Shown here piece by piece: positions 1 through 5,454 of a stretch of 8,070 bases of DNA (its first letter is position 1; each line of letters begins with the position of its first letter). The stretch covers positions 1-8,070 of the forward strand of contig JALHSW010000386.1 of the NCBI GenBank assembly GCA_022865365.1, written 5' to 3'. The DNA is from Acidimicrobiia bacterium. GTDB taxonomy: Bacteria > Actinomycetota > Acidimicrobiia > IMCC26256 > PALSA-555. Made by a program: the position numbers and the translations under genes. The notes below the pieces were generated by a model, which was not told the origin of the DNA, ran no database searches, and saw only the letters and a program-made list of their open reading frames with translations.

Positions 1-325
1 AGAGCTCCCCCGAGCGGAGCCTCTCGGCCGTGGCGGGCAGCTCATCGAGGCGCTGCGCGGTGACCAACGCCTCACGGGCCACACCCTCGGTGCACCCCGA
101 CGCTTCCGCGAGCCACTGATCGACCGTCGCCGCCCGCGACGTGCGTCTCCATCCGTTGGTCTGCGCGGCGCGACGCGCGTAGAGCATCTTGACCGTCTCG
201 CTCAAACGCGCGGCCTTCGCGGCGACCTCAGTGAGCCGGGCCGCGTCCACACCCGAACAGCACTCGGGCTCAAGAGCCCGGGCAAGCTCGTCGAGGTCTG
301 CGGTGATCCGCTCGATCTTGAACAT
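1..325 (-). CDS. DUF222 / 13E12-repeat family protein, N-terminal part (partial)
   Basis: This reading frame starts with ATG at 325 and stays open to the left edge, giving 108 residues that begin MFKIERITADLDELARAL. A purine-rich GGTGGGGG lies just upstream at 327-334 and supports the start. The helical, Ala/Arg/Glu-rich N-terminus, with a region reading RAAQTNGWRR, then TVDQWLAEASG and AREALVTAQRLDELP, matches the DUF222 domain. DUF222 proteins are abundant, often multicopy actinobacterial proteins and many carry a C-terminal HNH nuclease domain. That domain would lie outside the window, so nuclease activity cannot be judged here. DUF222 function is not established; some copies are linked to mobile DNA. 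It lies downstream of the ABM/nitroreductase pair on the same strand, with a 63-base gap. I am confident of the family and cannot say anything about the C-terminus. Confidence 0.8.
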   Translation of the reverse strand, partial: MFKIERITADLDELARALEPECCSGVDAARLTEVAAKAARLSETVKMLYARRAAQTNGWRRTSRAATVDQWLAEASGCTEGVAREALVTAQRLDELPATAERLRSGEL

Positions 326-388
326 GCCCCCACCATGACAGGGGGGTACGACAGCTACGTCGCTGAGCTCGAGGCAGGGGGTGCTGTC

Positions 389-784
389 CTACGCCGGGTC
401 GAGCCGGAACACCGGATGATCGGACGCGTCGGGGAGCTGCTTCCAATATGTGTCCACGGTCTTCCCGGCCTTGTCGCGGTAGGAGGCGATCACCGGGGCG
501 CGCGCCGCGAGGGGGATCTCGACCGCCCGCATTTGGCGCGTCTCCCCGTCACGCTTGAGCTCGACCTCGCCGGCGGATCGCACGTTGCGCACCCACTCGG
601 ACTCACCCCGCGTCGAGACGAGGTACGTCGCGCCGTCGTGGTCGACCGGGATGACAGGGATGGTGCGGGGTTCTCCGCTCGTGCGGCCGGCCACCGTCAG
701 CGGAGCGGCACCGCCGATCCCGAACTTCGCGGCGATCGGGTTGAACACCCGCTTCGTGAAGCCCGGCGGCTTGAGATAGGTCAT
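389..784 (-). CDS. deazaflavin (F420)-dependent nitroreductase family protein
   Basis: This 131-residue protein has the normal full length of the small split-barrel family that includes mycobacterial Ddn (DUF385, nitroreductase-family deazaflavin-dependent oxidoreductases). Visible hallmarks are the N-terminal PPGFTKRVFNPIAAKFG segment, a GRTSGEPRTIPV strand-turn at about residues 33-44, GATYLVSTRGESEWVRNVR at about 51-69, which in this family contributes to binding the cofactor phosphate and tail, and a C-terminal HPVFRLDP at 123-130. Family members use F420H2 for hydride transfer to quinones, nitro compounds or other acceptors; the substrate here is unknown. There is no signal peptide, so it is probably cytosolic or membrane-associated. 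The start codon overlaps the stop of the upstream ABM gene by four bases (ATGA at 781-784), which implies translational coupling. Binding of F420 rather than FMN is inferred from the family. Confidence 0.88.
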   Translation of the reverse strand: MTYLKPPGFTKRVFNPIAAKFGIGGAAPLTVAGRTSGEPRTIPVIPVDHDGATYLVSTRGESEWVRNVRSAGEVELKRDGETRQMRAVEIPLAARAPVIASYRDKAGKTVDTYWKQLPDASDHPVFRLDPA

Positions 785-1095
785 CGCTCAGCCTTCCGGT
801 CAACCTGAAGCACGGCCTCGTAGTGCTCGACCGTCGGGAACGGGTCGTAGAAGTGGTGGAGCAGTGCCCGCCAAGGCTGATAGTCCGCCGACCCCCGGAA
901 TCCCTCGGTGTGGTCTTCGAGCCGGTCCCAGCCGACGAGCAGGACATAGCGATGCGGGTCTTCGAGGCAACGCCGAAGCTCCAGGTGATCGAAACCCGGT
1001 GCCGCCGAGATGATCGCCTTCGCTTCGGCGAACGCGCTCTCGAACTCAGCGCCCTCGCCCGGGCGCACATCAAGGATCGCAAGTTCCAGAATCAT
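781..1095 (-). CDS. antibiotic biosynthesis monooxygenase (ABM)-like small protein
   Basis: This 104-residue protein has the size and pattern of a single ABM-type ferredoxin-like dimeric alpha/beta barrel. It opens with MILELAILDVRPGEGAEFESAF, followed by a long helix, APGFDHLELRRCLEDPHRYVLLVGWD as the two central strands, and a C-terminal HHFYDPFPTVEHYEAVL. Family members include cofactor-free monooxygenases, heme-degrading enzymes and many proteins without known activity, so the reaction cannot be assigned. Conserved-looking His and Trp residues (W56, H62, W75, H80, H81) could line the pocket. It is the first gene of a pair with the deazaflavin-dependent reductase, which it overlaps by four bases. 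No Shine-Dalgarno is evident before ATG 1095; a TANNNT hexamer sits six bases upstream, so leaderless expression is possible. Confidence 0.85.
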   Translation of the reverse strand: MILELAILDVRPGEGAEFESAFAEAKAIISAAPGFDHLELRRCLEDPHRYVLLVGWDRLEDHTEGFRGSADYQPWRALLHHFYDPFPTVEHYEAVLQVDRKAER

Positions 1096-1101
1096 GGGGG
1101 C

Positions 1102-1107
1102 ACGCTA
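1102..1107 (-). promoter_or_regulatory. possible -10 element of a leaderless promoter for the ABM gene
   Basis: On the minus strand the hexamer TAGCGT fits the actinobacterial TANNNT -10 pattern and ends six bases before ATG 1095. No Shine-Dalgarno sequence lies between them. This spacing is what leaderless transcripts show, where transcription starts at the A of the start codon. I see no good -35 element. The match is short and could be chance. Confidence 0.3.
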
Positions 1108-1178
1108 ACGGCACTGCTCGTCCGGCACCGGGACTGTGCAAGCGAACACGCGGGGGTCGGGCGCTCGAGCCGCGCTGA

Positions 1179-1191
1179 GCTGAGCGTCAGC
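1179..1191. terminator. small hairpin at the stop of the membrane-protein gene (weak terminator candidate)
   Basis: GCTGA and TCAGC form a 5-bp stem around a 3-base loop, overlapping the TGA of the membrane-protein gene. No T-run follows on the minus strand, so this is at most a weak or factor-dependent terminator. Confidence 0.15.
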
Positions 1192-1987
1192 CAACCTCGG
1201 CGCGTTGCCGGAGCTCCCGATCACCAGAGGGCGCGTCGCGGTGCCCGGCGCCCCGACCGATCACCGCGACGAGACCGATGACGACGATCAGCGCGAGTCC
1301 CACGGCTGCGCCCGCGGCACTCCACGCAAGGACGACCGCGACCACGAGCTGCACGACGATGGCCGCAGCGCGGGTGGAGGGCCCGAGGTCGTGGAAGCGC
1401 CGGTGGAACGACGCGAGCTGTGCGGGGCTGTCGATCTTGCGGGCCAGCAGCACGCCAAGTCCTCGGATGAGACCGAACAGCGTGGCGATCGCGAACGCGA
1501 CCAGTGGGTCTGTGGTAAGTGCGGCAAGGGCGATGGTGAGGAACACGGCGGCTGTCATGACGTAGGTGGTGATGCCCACACCGATCTGCCAGCCGAAGCC
1601 CACGCCGTAGAGCCAGCCGCGGTACGTGCCCAGCCAGATCTCGTTGACCTGTCGGCGCAGGTACGGCGGCGCGAGGCCGAATGCCCCCAGGTCGAGGCTC
1701 GCCGCGACCAGCGCGCATCCGGCACCGATGGCCGCCAGGGTGAGCGTCGTCGGGTCGAGCGCGGCGACGCCGGCCGCGAGGAGCGCGGTCAGCGCACCCA
1801 GCGTCGCGCCGCCGGCCACCGCCCCGATCACGAACCACGTTGCGGTCACGCCCCAGTGTTGGTTCCGGGCGCGCTCGGACATCGGCGTGATGCTCGAGAG
1901 CATCGACTGCCCGCAGGGAGACCAGGTGGAGCGCACCGCCGCGACGATCGCGACCGCGACGCAGGCTCCGAGGACGAGGTCGTCCAC
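1187..1987 (-). CDS. polytopic membrane protein with SPCGQS motif (possibly CcdA/DsbD-like), function unknown
   Basis: I place the start at GTG 1987, giving 266 residues. A GGGAG lies only two bases upstream, which is closer than usual, but no better in-frame start exists nearby, and the hydrophobic segments begin right after it. Hydrophobic stretches at about residues 4-18, 47-76, 80-105, 127-156, 160-181 and 206-243 suggest six to seven membrane segments. After the first segment comes RSTWSPCGQSMLSSITP, with Cys25 preceded by proline. CcdA/DsbD-type electron-transfer membrane proteins carry a comparable Pro-Cys motif after the first helix. Here the second conserved Cys is uncertain (Cys90 in the third segment is a candidate), so the relationship is a suggestion only. 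The basic C-terminus is probably cytoplasmic. It is divergent from the UGSC operon, with a 120-base spacer. The frame stays open far upstream, but that extension lacks coding character and lies antisense to the operon. Confidence 0.7.
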   Translation of the reverse strand: MDDLVLGACVAVAIVAAVRSTWSPCGQSMLSSITPMSERARNQHWGVTATWFVIGAVAGGATLGALTALLAAGVAALDPTTLTLAAIGAGCALVAASLDLGAFGLAPPYLRRQVNEIWLGTYRGWLYGVGFGWQIGVGITTYVMTAAVFLTIALAALTTDPLVAFAIATLFGLIRGLGVLLARKIDSPAQLASFHRRFHDLGPSTRAAAIVVQLVVAVVLAWSAAGAAVGLALIVVIGLVAVIGRGAGHRDAPSGDRELRQRAEVG

Positions 1988-1999
1988 GGCTCCCGATCG

Positions 2000-2029
2000 T
2001 GGACGGTCGGCCGGCGATCTCCGTACACT
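2000..2029 (+). promoter_or_regulatory. candidate promoter of the UGSC operon
   Basis: In the divergent spacer, TGGACG (2000-2005) and TACACT (2024-2029) are separated by 18 bases and resemble a -35/-10 pair, with TACACT fitting TANNNT. Transcription would start near 2036, leaving a leader of roughly 70 bases that contains the duplicated start region. Assigned by eye; only the -10 is convincing. Confidence 0.35.
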
Positions 2030-2068
2030 TGGAGAATGGTCGGCACCCTGGAGGGCCCCAGGTGAGCA

Positions 2069-2127
2069 GGTGCCAGATGAGCAGGGCGATGGATGACAGG
2101 GTGCCAGATGAGCAGGGCGATGGATGA
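2069..2127 (+). repeat. 28-base exact direct repeat, period 31, duplicating an RBS/start region
   Basis: The 28 bases at 2069-2096 recur exactly at 2100-2127, beginning GGTGCCAGATGAGCAGG, with three bases between the copies. Each copy contains GG followed by TGCCAG and ATG, then a second ATG twelve bases on. Copy 2 carries the real start of the NifU-like gene. Because the period is 31, copy 1 is out of frame: its ATG at 2077 opens a 16-codon frame ending in TGA at 2125-2127, past the real start. This looks like a recent tandem duplication of the translation-initiation region. Confidence 0.9.
2102..2107 (+). promoter_or_regulatory. RBS spacing that decides the start of the NifU-like gene
   Basis: AGGG at 2098-2101 lies six bases from ATG 2108, the best Shine-Dalgarno placement among the three in-frame ATGs (2093, 2108, 2120). 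The interval marked here is that six-base spacer. Confidence 0.5.
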
Positions 2128-2371
2128 GCAGGCGGTCGCGACCGCGGTCGACGAGACGGCCGAGCTGTTCCGGGGCGACGGTGCCGATCTCGTCCTCGTT
2201 CGAGCCGACGCCAACGCCGGCCGTATCGAGCTGCGCCTCGACCTGACCGACGTGGAGTGCCTCGACTGCGTCGTGCCCCCCGATCTGCTCGAGCAGATGG
2301 TGACGGCCGAGCTCCGGCGCAGGGTCAGCGGTGCGTTCGACCTCGTGCTCGACGATCCCCGGCGCATCTAG
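2108..2371 (+). CDS. small NifU C-terminal-domain-like protein with CxxC motif
   Basis: Read from ATG 2108 this is an 87-residue protein. Alternative in-frame starts at 2093 and 2120 give 92 or 83 residues; AGGG six bases before 2108 favours the middle one. The core reads FRGDGADLVLVRAD, then GRIELRLDLTDVECLDCVVP, then a helix LLEQMVTAELRRRV and FDLVLDD. This order (acidic GDGADL strand, second strand, CxxC, helix, final strand) resembles the NifU C-terminal domain, whose CxxC binds a transient Fe-S cluster. The CxxC here is Cys51-Leu-Asp-Cys54. NifU proteins usually have a CxGC-type loop (CSGCPSS), so the ECLDCVVP version is divergent. It could be a scaffold, a redox carrier or a partner subunit for the proteins encoded next. 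It is the first gene of the operon, 16 bases before the next start. The fold assignment is an inference from pattern. Confidence 0.72.
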   Translation: MSRAMDEQAVATAVDETAELFRGDGADLVLVRADANAGRIELRLDLTDVECLDCVVPPDLLEQMVTAELRRRVSGAFDLVLDDPRRI

Positions 2372-2387
2372 GTTTCGGTCGCTCGAC

Positions 2388-3461
2388 ATGTCGACTCCGG
2401 AGCTCCAGATCGCGGAAGGGCGTGCCGCGGCGCCCGACCTCTTCGAGATCGCCGACGCCTCACCGGAGGCGCTCTTCGAGGCGTACGCGTCGCAGGGCTG
2501 GGGCGACGGCCTGCCGCTCGTCGCACCCACACCCGAGCGGGTCGAGGCGATGCTCGCCCACACCGACGGTGACCCCGACGAGATCCTGGGCGTGCTGCCC
2601 CCGCGCTTCGGGAAGGCAACGCGTCGGCTGGTCGCGGTCAACGCGGTTCTTGCCGGGTGCCCACCCGACGTGATGCCGGTCCTCGTGAGCGCGGTGCGAG
2701 GGCTGGCACGGCCCGAGCTGAACCTGCGAGGCGTGAACGCGACGACGCACCCGGTGGCCCCGTTGCTCGTGGTGCACGGTGCGATCGCCGAGGAATGCGG
2801 GTTCAACGGTGGGATCGGTGCGTTCGGGCCGGGGAACCGCGCGAATGCGACCGTCGGACGGGCGGTCCGCTTGATCTTGTTGCACATCGCCGGCGCCCGC
2901 CCGGGCGACGGCGACGCGTCGCAGGACGGGCAGCCATCGAAGTACTCGTACTGCGTCGCCGAGAACCTCGCGGCGAGCCCGTGGGAGGCGTACGCGCGAG
3001 CACGTGGTGTCGAAGCGCCGTCGGCCGTCACGCTGCACTGTGGCGAGAACCCGCACAACGTGCACGACATGGAGAGCAGCGAACCAGCACCGATCCTCGA
3101 CAAGGTCGCGACCGCGATGGCATCCTTCGGCCAGAACAACGCGCCGATCGCCCAAGGGGAGTACTTCGTCCTCCTGGGCCCGGAGCACGCCGCGACCATC
3201 GCCGCCGCAGGCTGGGGGCGCCGCGACGTGTCGCTCTACCTCTACGAGCGGGCGCGATTCCCGGCCGGGCAGTTCCGCGCGGCCTTCACCAGCCGGGCGT
3301 GGATGCCGTGGATGGAGGGTGTGGCCGACGACCAGCTGCTCCCGATGACGGGCCATCCCGACAACATCCGCGTGATGGTCGTCGGCGGCGCGGGCAAGCA
3401 CAGCATGATCGTCCCGAGCTGGGGGATGACGACCTCGGTGACGCTACCGGTGGAGCCCTGA
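2388..3461 (+). CDS. conserved UGSC-associated protein of unknown function
   Basis: ATG 2388 gives 357 residues. An in-frame ATG at 2331 lies inside the previous gene and adds 19 residues of poor quality, so I reject it. Shine-Dalgarno support is weak, which suggests coupling to the gene ending 16 bases upstream. Visible conserved-looking blocks are GWGDGLPLVAPTPERVEAML (37-56), a Cys at 91 in LAGCPPDV, GVNATTHPVAPLLVVHG (115-131), EECGFNGGIGAFGPGNRANATVGRA (135-159), SKYSYCVAENLAASPWEAY (184-202), TLHCGENPHNV (215-225) and HSMIVPSWG (338-346). Four cysteines (91, 137, 189, 218) and several His are candidate active-site or metal ligands. There is no signal peptide or membrane segment, so it is probably cytosolic. 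From memory, proteins with the GWGDGLP and KYSYC..EN..SPWE blocks occur next to or fused with UGSC proteins; the one-base gap to the UGSC gene here agrees. I do not know its function. Confidence 0.82.
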   Translation: MSTPELQIAEGRAAAPDLFEIADASPEALFEAYASQGWGDGLPLVAPTPERVEAMLAHTDGDPDEILGVLPPRFGKATRRLVAVNAVLAGCPPDVMPVLVSAVRGLARPELNLRGVNATTHPVAPLLVVHGAIAEECGFNGGIGAFGPGNRANATVGRAVRLILLHIAGARPGDGDASQDGQPSKYSYCVAENLAASPWEAYARARGVEAPSAVTLHCGENPHNVHDMESSEPAPILDKVATAMASFGQNNAPIAQGEYFVLLGPEHAATIAAAGWGRRDVSLYLYERARFPAGQFRAAFTSRAWMPWMEGVADDQLLPMTGHPDNIRVMVVGGAGKHSMIVPSWGMTTSVTLPVEP

Positions 3462-3462
3462 C

Positions 3463-4002
3463 GTGAGCATCACCGTGTACGCGCCCGACGGTGAGGTCGG
3501 TCCCGAGCCCGCCGCGCTCGCCCCTGGTCCGAACGTGCTCACCGGTCTGCGTATCGGGGTGCTCGACAACGGCAAACCCAACGCCGGTCTGCTGCTCGCC
3601 CGCGTGGGCGAACAGCTTGCGGCGCGCACCGGCGCGACCCTCGCGCTCGTGATCGAGAAGGGTCCGGGAGCCAACGCAGCCACGCCGTGCACGGAAGCCG
3701 TGTTCGAGCGCCTCCGCTCCGAGTGCGACGTCGTCCTCACCGGCTCGGCCGACTGCGGCAGCTGCACGTCGTGGAGCGTGCACGACACGATCCAGCTCGA
3801 GCGCTCGGGCACCCCGACGGTCGTGGCCACCACGACCCGCTTCGTCGAGCTCACCCGGCGGGTTGCCGCGGGCTTCGGCGTCCCCGAGGCGCGCGTGGCG
3901 GTGTTCCCCCACCCGCTGGGGAGCACCGACGACGACACGATCATCGCCTGGGCCGACGCCGCGGTCGACGAGGTCGTCGCCCTGCTCACCCGCCCGGCTT
4001 GA
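3463..4002 (+). CDS. UGSC family protein, cysteine form (CGSC in place of UGSC)
   Basis: GTG 3463 follows the upstream stop by one base, and GGAG at 3452-3455 lies seven bases before it, so the start is well supported. The 179-residue product has a Rossmann-like alternation: GLRIGVLDNGKPNAGLLL (28-45), a strand LALVIEKGPGANAATP (60-75), DVVLTGSADCGSCTSWSVHD (89-108), TPTVVATTTRFVEL (117-130) and RVAVFPHPLG (144-153). The signature is CGSC (98-101) followed by TSWSVHD. In the UGSC (seleno)protein family the first position is often selenocysteine; here it is a plain TGC at 3754-3756, with a second TGC at 3763-3765, so no recoding is needed. The U/CxxC spacing suggests a redox-active (selenol/)thiol pair. 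Family biochemistry is not established as far as I know. It is cytosolic by appearance and encoded between the 357-residue protein and a hydrolase. Confidence 0.9.
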   Translation: MSITVYAPDGEVGPEPAALAPGPNVLTGLRIGVLDNGKPNAGLLLARVGEQLAARTGATLALVIEKGPGANAATPCTEAVFERLRSECDVVLTGSADCGSCTSWSVHDTIQLERSGTPTVVATTTRFVELTRRVAAGFGVPEARVAVFPHPLGSTDDDTIIAWADAAVDEVVALLTRPA

Positions 4003-4031
4003 TTCAGCGGTCAGTGGCGAAGGGCGTTCCC

Positions 4032-5432
4032 GTGAGTCGACCGACCGTGACCGGCCCGATCACCGGCGGGAAGGGTCGGCCCAACCTCTTGACGACGACC
4101 TTCGACCTCGCGTCGGTGGGGTATGAGCGCGCGGAGTACTTCATCAGCGGCACCGCGACCGCGTTCTCTTCGGCGAGGCCGCTGACGCCCGACGGGACGT
4201 GGACCGTCGAGCCTGAGCACACGGACCGGTACGAGACGCGCATCCTCGTCGTTCGTCCGAGCGAGCCCGCCAAGTTCAACGGCACGGTGTTCGTCGAGTG
4301 GCACAACGTCACCGCCGGATTCGACTCGAGCCCCGGTTGGATCCTGGCGCACAACGAGACGCTCCGGAGTGGTGCGGCGTGGGTCGGCGTGTCCGCGCAG
4401 GCGGCAGGGGTCTCGGGCGACACGCCGGCAGTCGGTGGGGTTCGGCAGGGTGGGCTCAAGGCGGCCGACCCGGAGCGGTACGGCTCGTTGCATCACCCCG
4501 GCGACAGCTACTCGTACGACATCTTCTCCCACGCCGGTCTGGCCGTGCGCGGACCGGAACCGTCGGATCCTCTCGGCGGTCTCGCGGTGGAGCGCGTCAT
4601 CGCACTCGGCGAGTCCCAGTCCGCGTTCCGGATGGTCACGTACATCAACGCGATCCAACCGGTCGCGGGCGTGTTCGACGGGTTCCTGGTGCACAGCCGC
4701 GCGACGGACGCGGCGCCGTTGCTGTCGTCGCCGTTTCCCGGCATCACCGTGCCGGACGCGACGATCATCCGGAGCGACGTGGGCGTGCCGGTCCTGAGCT
4801 TCCAGACCGAGACCGACGTGCGGCTCGGACACTTCCCGCCGCGCCAGGCCGATACCGATCAGTTCCGCCTCTGGGAGGTGGCCGGCACCGCGCACGCCGA
4901 CTCGTACACCGCGGGTCTGGGATTCCGCGACACCGGTGACGGGCGGGCCGAGGTCCGCCTGCTCGACGTGGCGAACGCAGATGGCGGCCCGTTGCGCTGC
5001 TCCGAACCGATCAACGCCGGTCCGCAGTACGCCGTGCTGAACGCTGCGCTGTTCCACCTCAACCGGTGGGTGCGTGACGGGACGCAGCCGCCGCCTGCGC
5101 CGCGCCTCGAGCTCGAGCCCGGCCTGCCGGCAACGATCAAGCGCGACCAGCACGGCAACGCGCTCGGGGGCATCCGCACACCACTCGTCGACGCGCCGAA
5201 CGCGACACTGCGCGGTGACGGCAACGCCGGCGGCGCGCTCTGCCAGCTCTTCGGCCGCACCATCCCGTTCGACTCGGCCACCATGGCGTCGCTCTACGAG
5301 AACCACGACGACTACGTCGCAAAGTTTCTTGCCGCGACGGACCGAGCTGTGAACGCCGGGTTCCTCCTGCCCTTCGAAGCGAAGAACCTCGCGGCGGCGG
5401 CTGGGCTCTCCAAGGTGGGCAACCCGAGCTGA
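4032..5432 (+). CDS. alpha/beta hydrolase domain-containing protein (Abhydrolase_10 type)
   Basis: I choose GTG 4032: GAAGGG at 4019-4024 lies seven bases upstream, and protein quality drops sharply before it, although the frame is open from 3687. The 466-residue product matches the large alpha/beta-hydrolase-domain family of uncharacterised actinobacterial and proteobacterial proteins. Blocks are YERAEYFISGTATAF (31-45), YETRILVVRPSEPAKFNGTVFVEWHNVT (67-94), GWILAHNETLRSGAAWVGVSAQAAGV (102-127) and ERVIALGESQSAFRMVTYIN (187-206), which contains the nucleophile elbow G193-E-S195-Q-S. Late comes WEVAGTAHADSY (281-292) with the likely catalytic His288; the acid may be Glu260 or Asp262 in FQTETDV. 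The fold predicts ester, lactone or amide hydrolysis; the substrate is unknown. No clear signal peptide is seen. It is last in the operon, 29 bases after the UGSC gene, and convergent with the amidohydrolase ten bases away. Confidence 0.88.
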   Translation: MSRPTVTGPITGGKGRPNLLTTTFDLASVGYERAEYFISGTATAFSSARPLTPDGTWTVEPEHTDRYETRILVVRPSEPAKFNGTVFVEWHNVTAGFDSSPGWILAHNETLRSGAAWVGVSAQAAGVSGDTPAVGGVRQGGLKAADPERYGSLHHPGDSYSYDIFSHAGLAVRGPEPSDPLGGLAVERVIALGESQSAFRMVTYINAIQPVAGVFDGFLVHSRATDAAPLLSSPFPGITVPDATIIRSDVGVPVLSFQTETDVRLGHFPPRQADTDQFRLWEVAGTAHADSYTAGLGFRDTGDGRAEVRLLDVANADGGPLRCSEPINAGPQYAVLNAALFHLNRWVRDGTQPPPAPRLELEPGLPATIKRDQHGNALGGIRTPLVDAPNATLRGDGNAGGALCQLFGRTIPFDSATMASLYENHDDYVAKFLAATDRAVNAGFLLPFEAKNLAAAAGLSKVGNPS

Positions 5433-5438
5433 ATGACG

Positions 5439-5454
5439 AAGCTCAGTCGAGCTT
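5439..5454. terminator. possible shared hairpin between convergent genes
   Basis: AAGCTC (5439-5444) and GAGCTT (5449-5454) form a perfect 6-bp stem with loop AGTC, between the stop of the hydrolase gene and the stop codon and last codons of the amidohydrolase gene. A hairpin here could serve both converging transcripts, but there is no T-run on either side. Confidence 0.3.

Noticed and set aside
350..388. GACAGC / GCTGTC inverted repeat after the nitroreductase gene
   Set aside because: The arms are six bases with a 27-base loop and no T-run, too weak to call a terminator.
1205..2065. 286-residue plus-strand reading frame opposite the membrane protein
   Set aside because: It is Asp/Arg/His-rich with no hydrophobic core or known domain, the usual antisense image of a membrane protein gene.
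1988..3199. Upstream extension of the membrane-protein frame on the minus strand, making a 670-residue reading frame
   Set aside because: It runs antisense through the NifU-like gene and the 357-residue protein gene; its translation is low-complexity and unlike any family, and the plus-strand genes are clearly real. Long open shadow frames are expected at this GC content.
2460..3401. 313-residue minus-strand reading frame opposite the 357-residue gene
   Set aside because: Composition is typical of a GC-rich antisense shadow and it has no family resemblance or start signal.
3687..4031. N-terminal extension of the alpha/beta hydrolase into the UGSC gene
   Set aside because: The extension is an Arg-rich out-of-frame translation of the UGSC gene; GTG 4032 has GAAGGG at ideal spacing.
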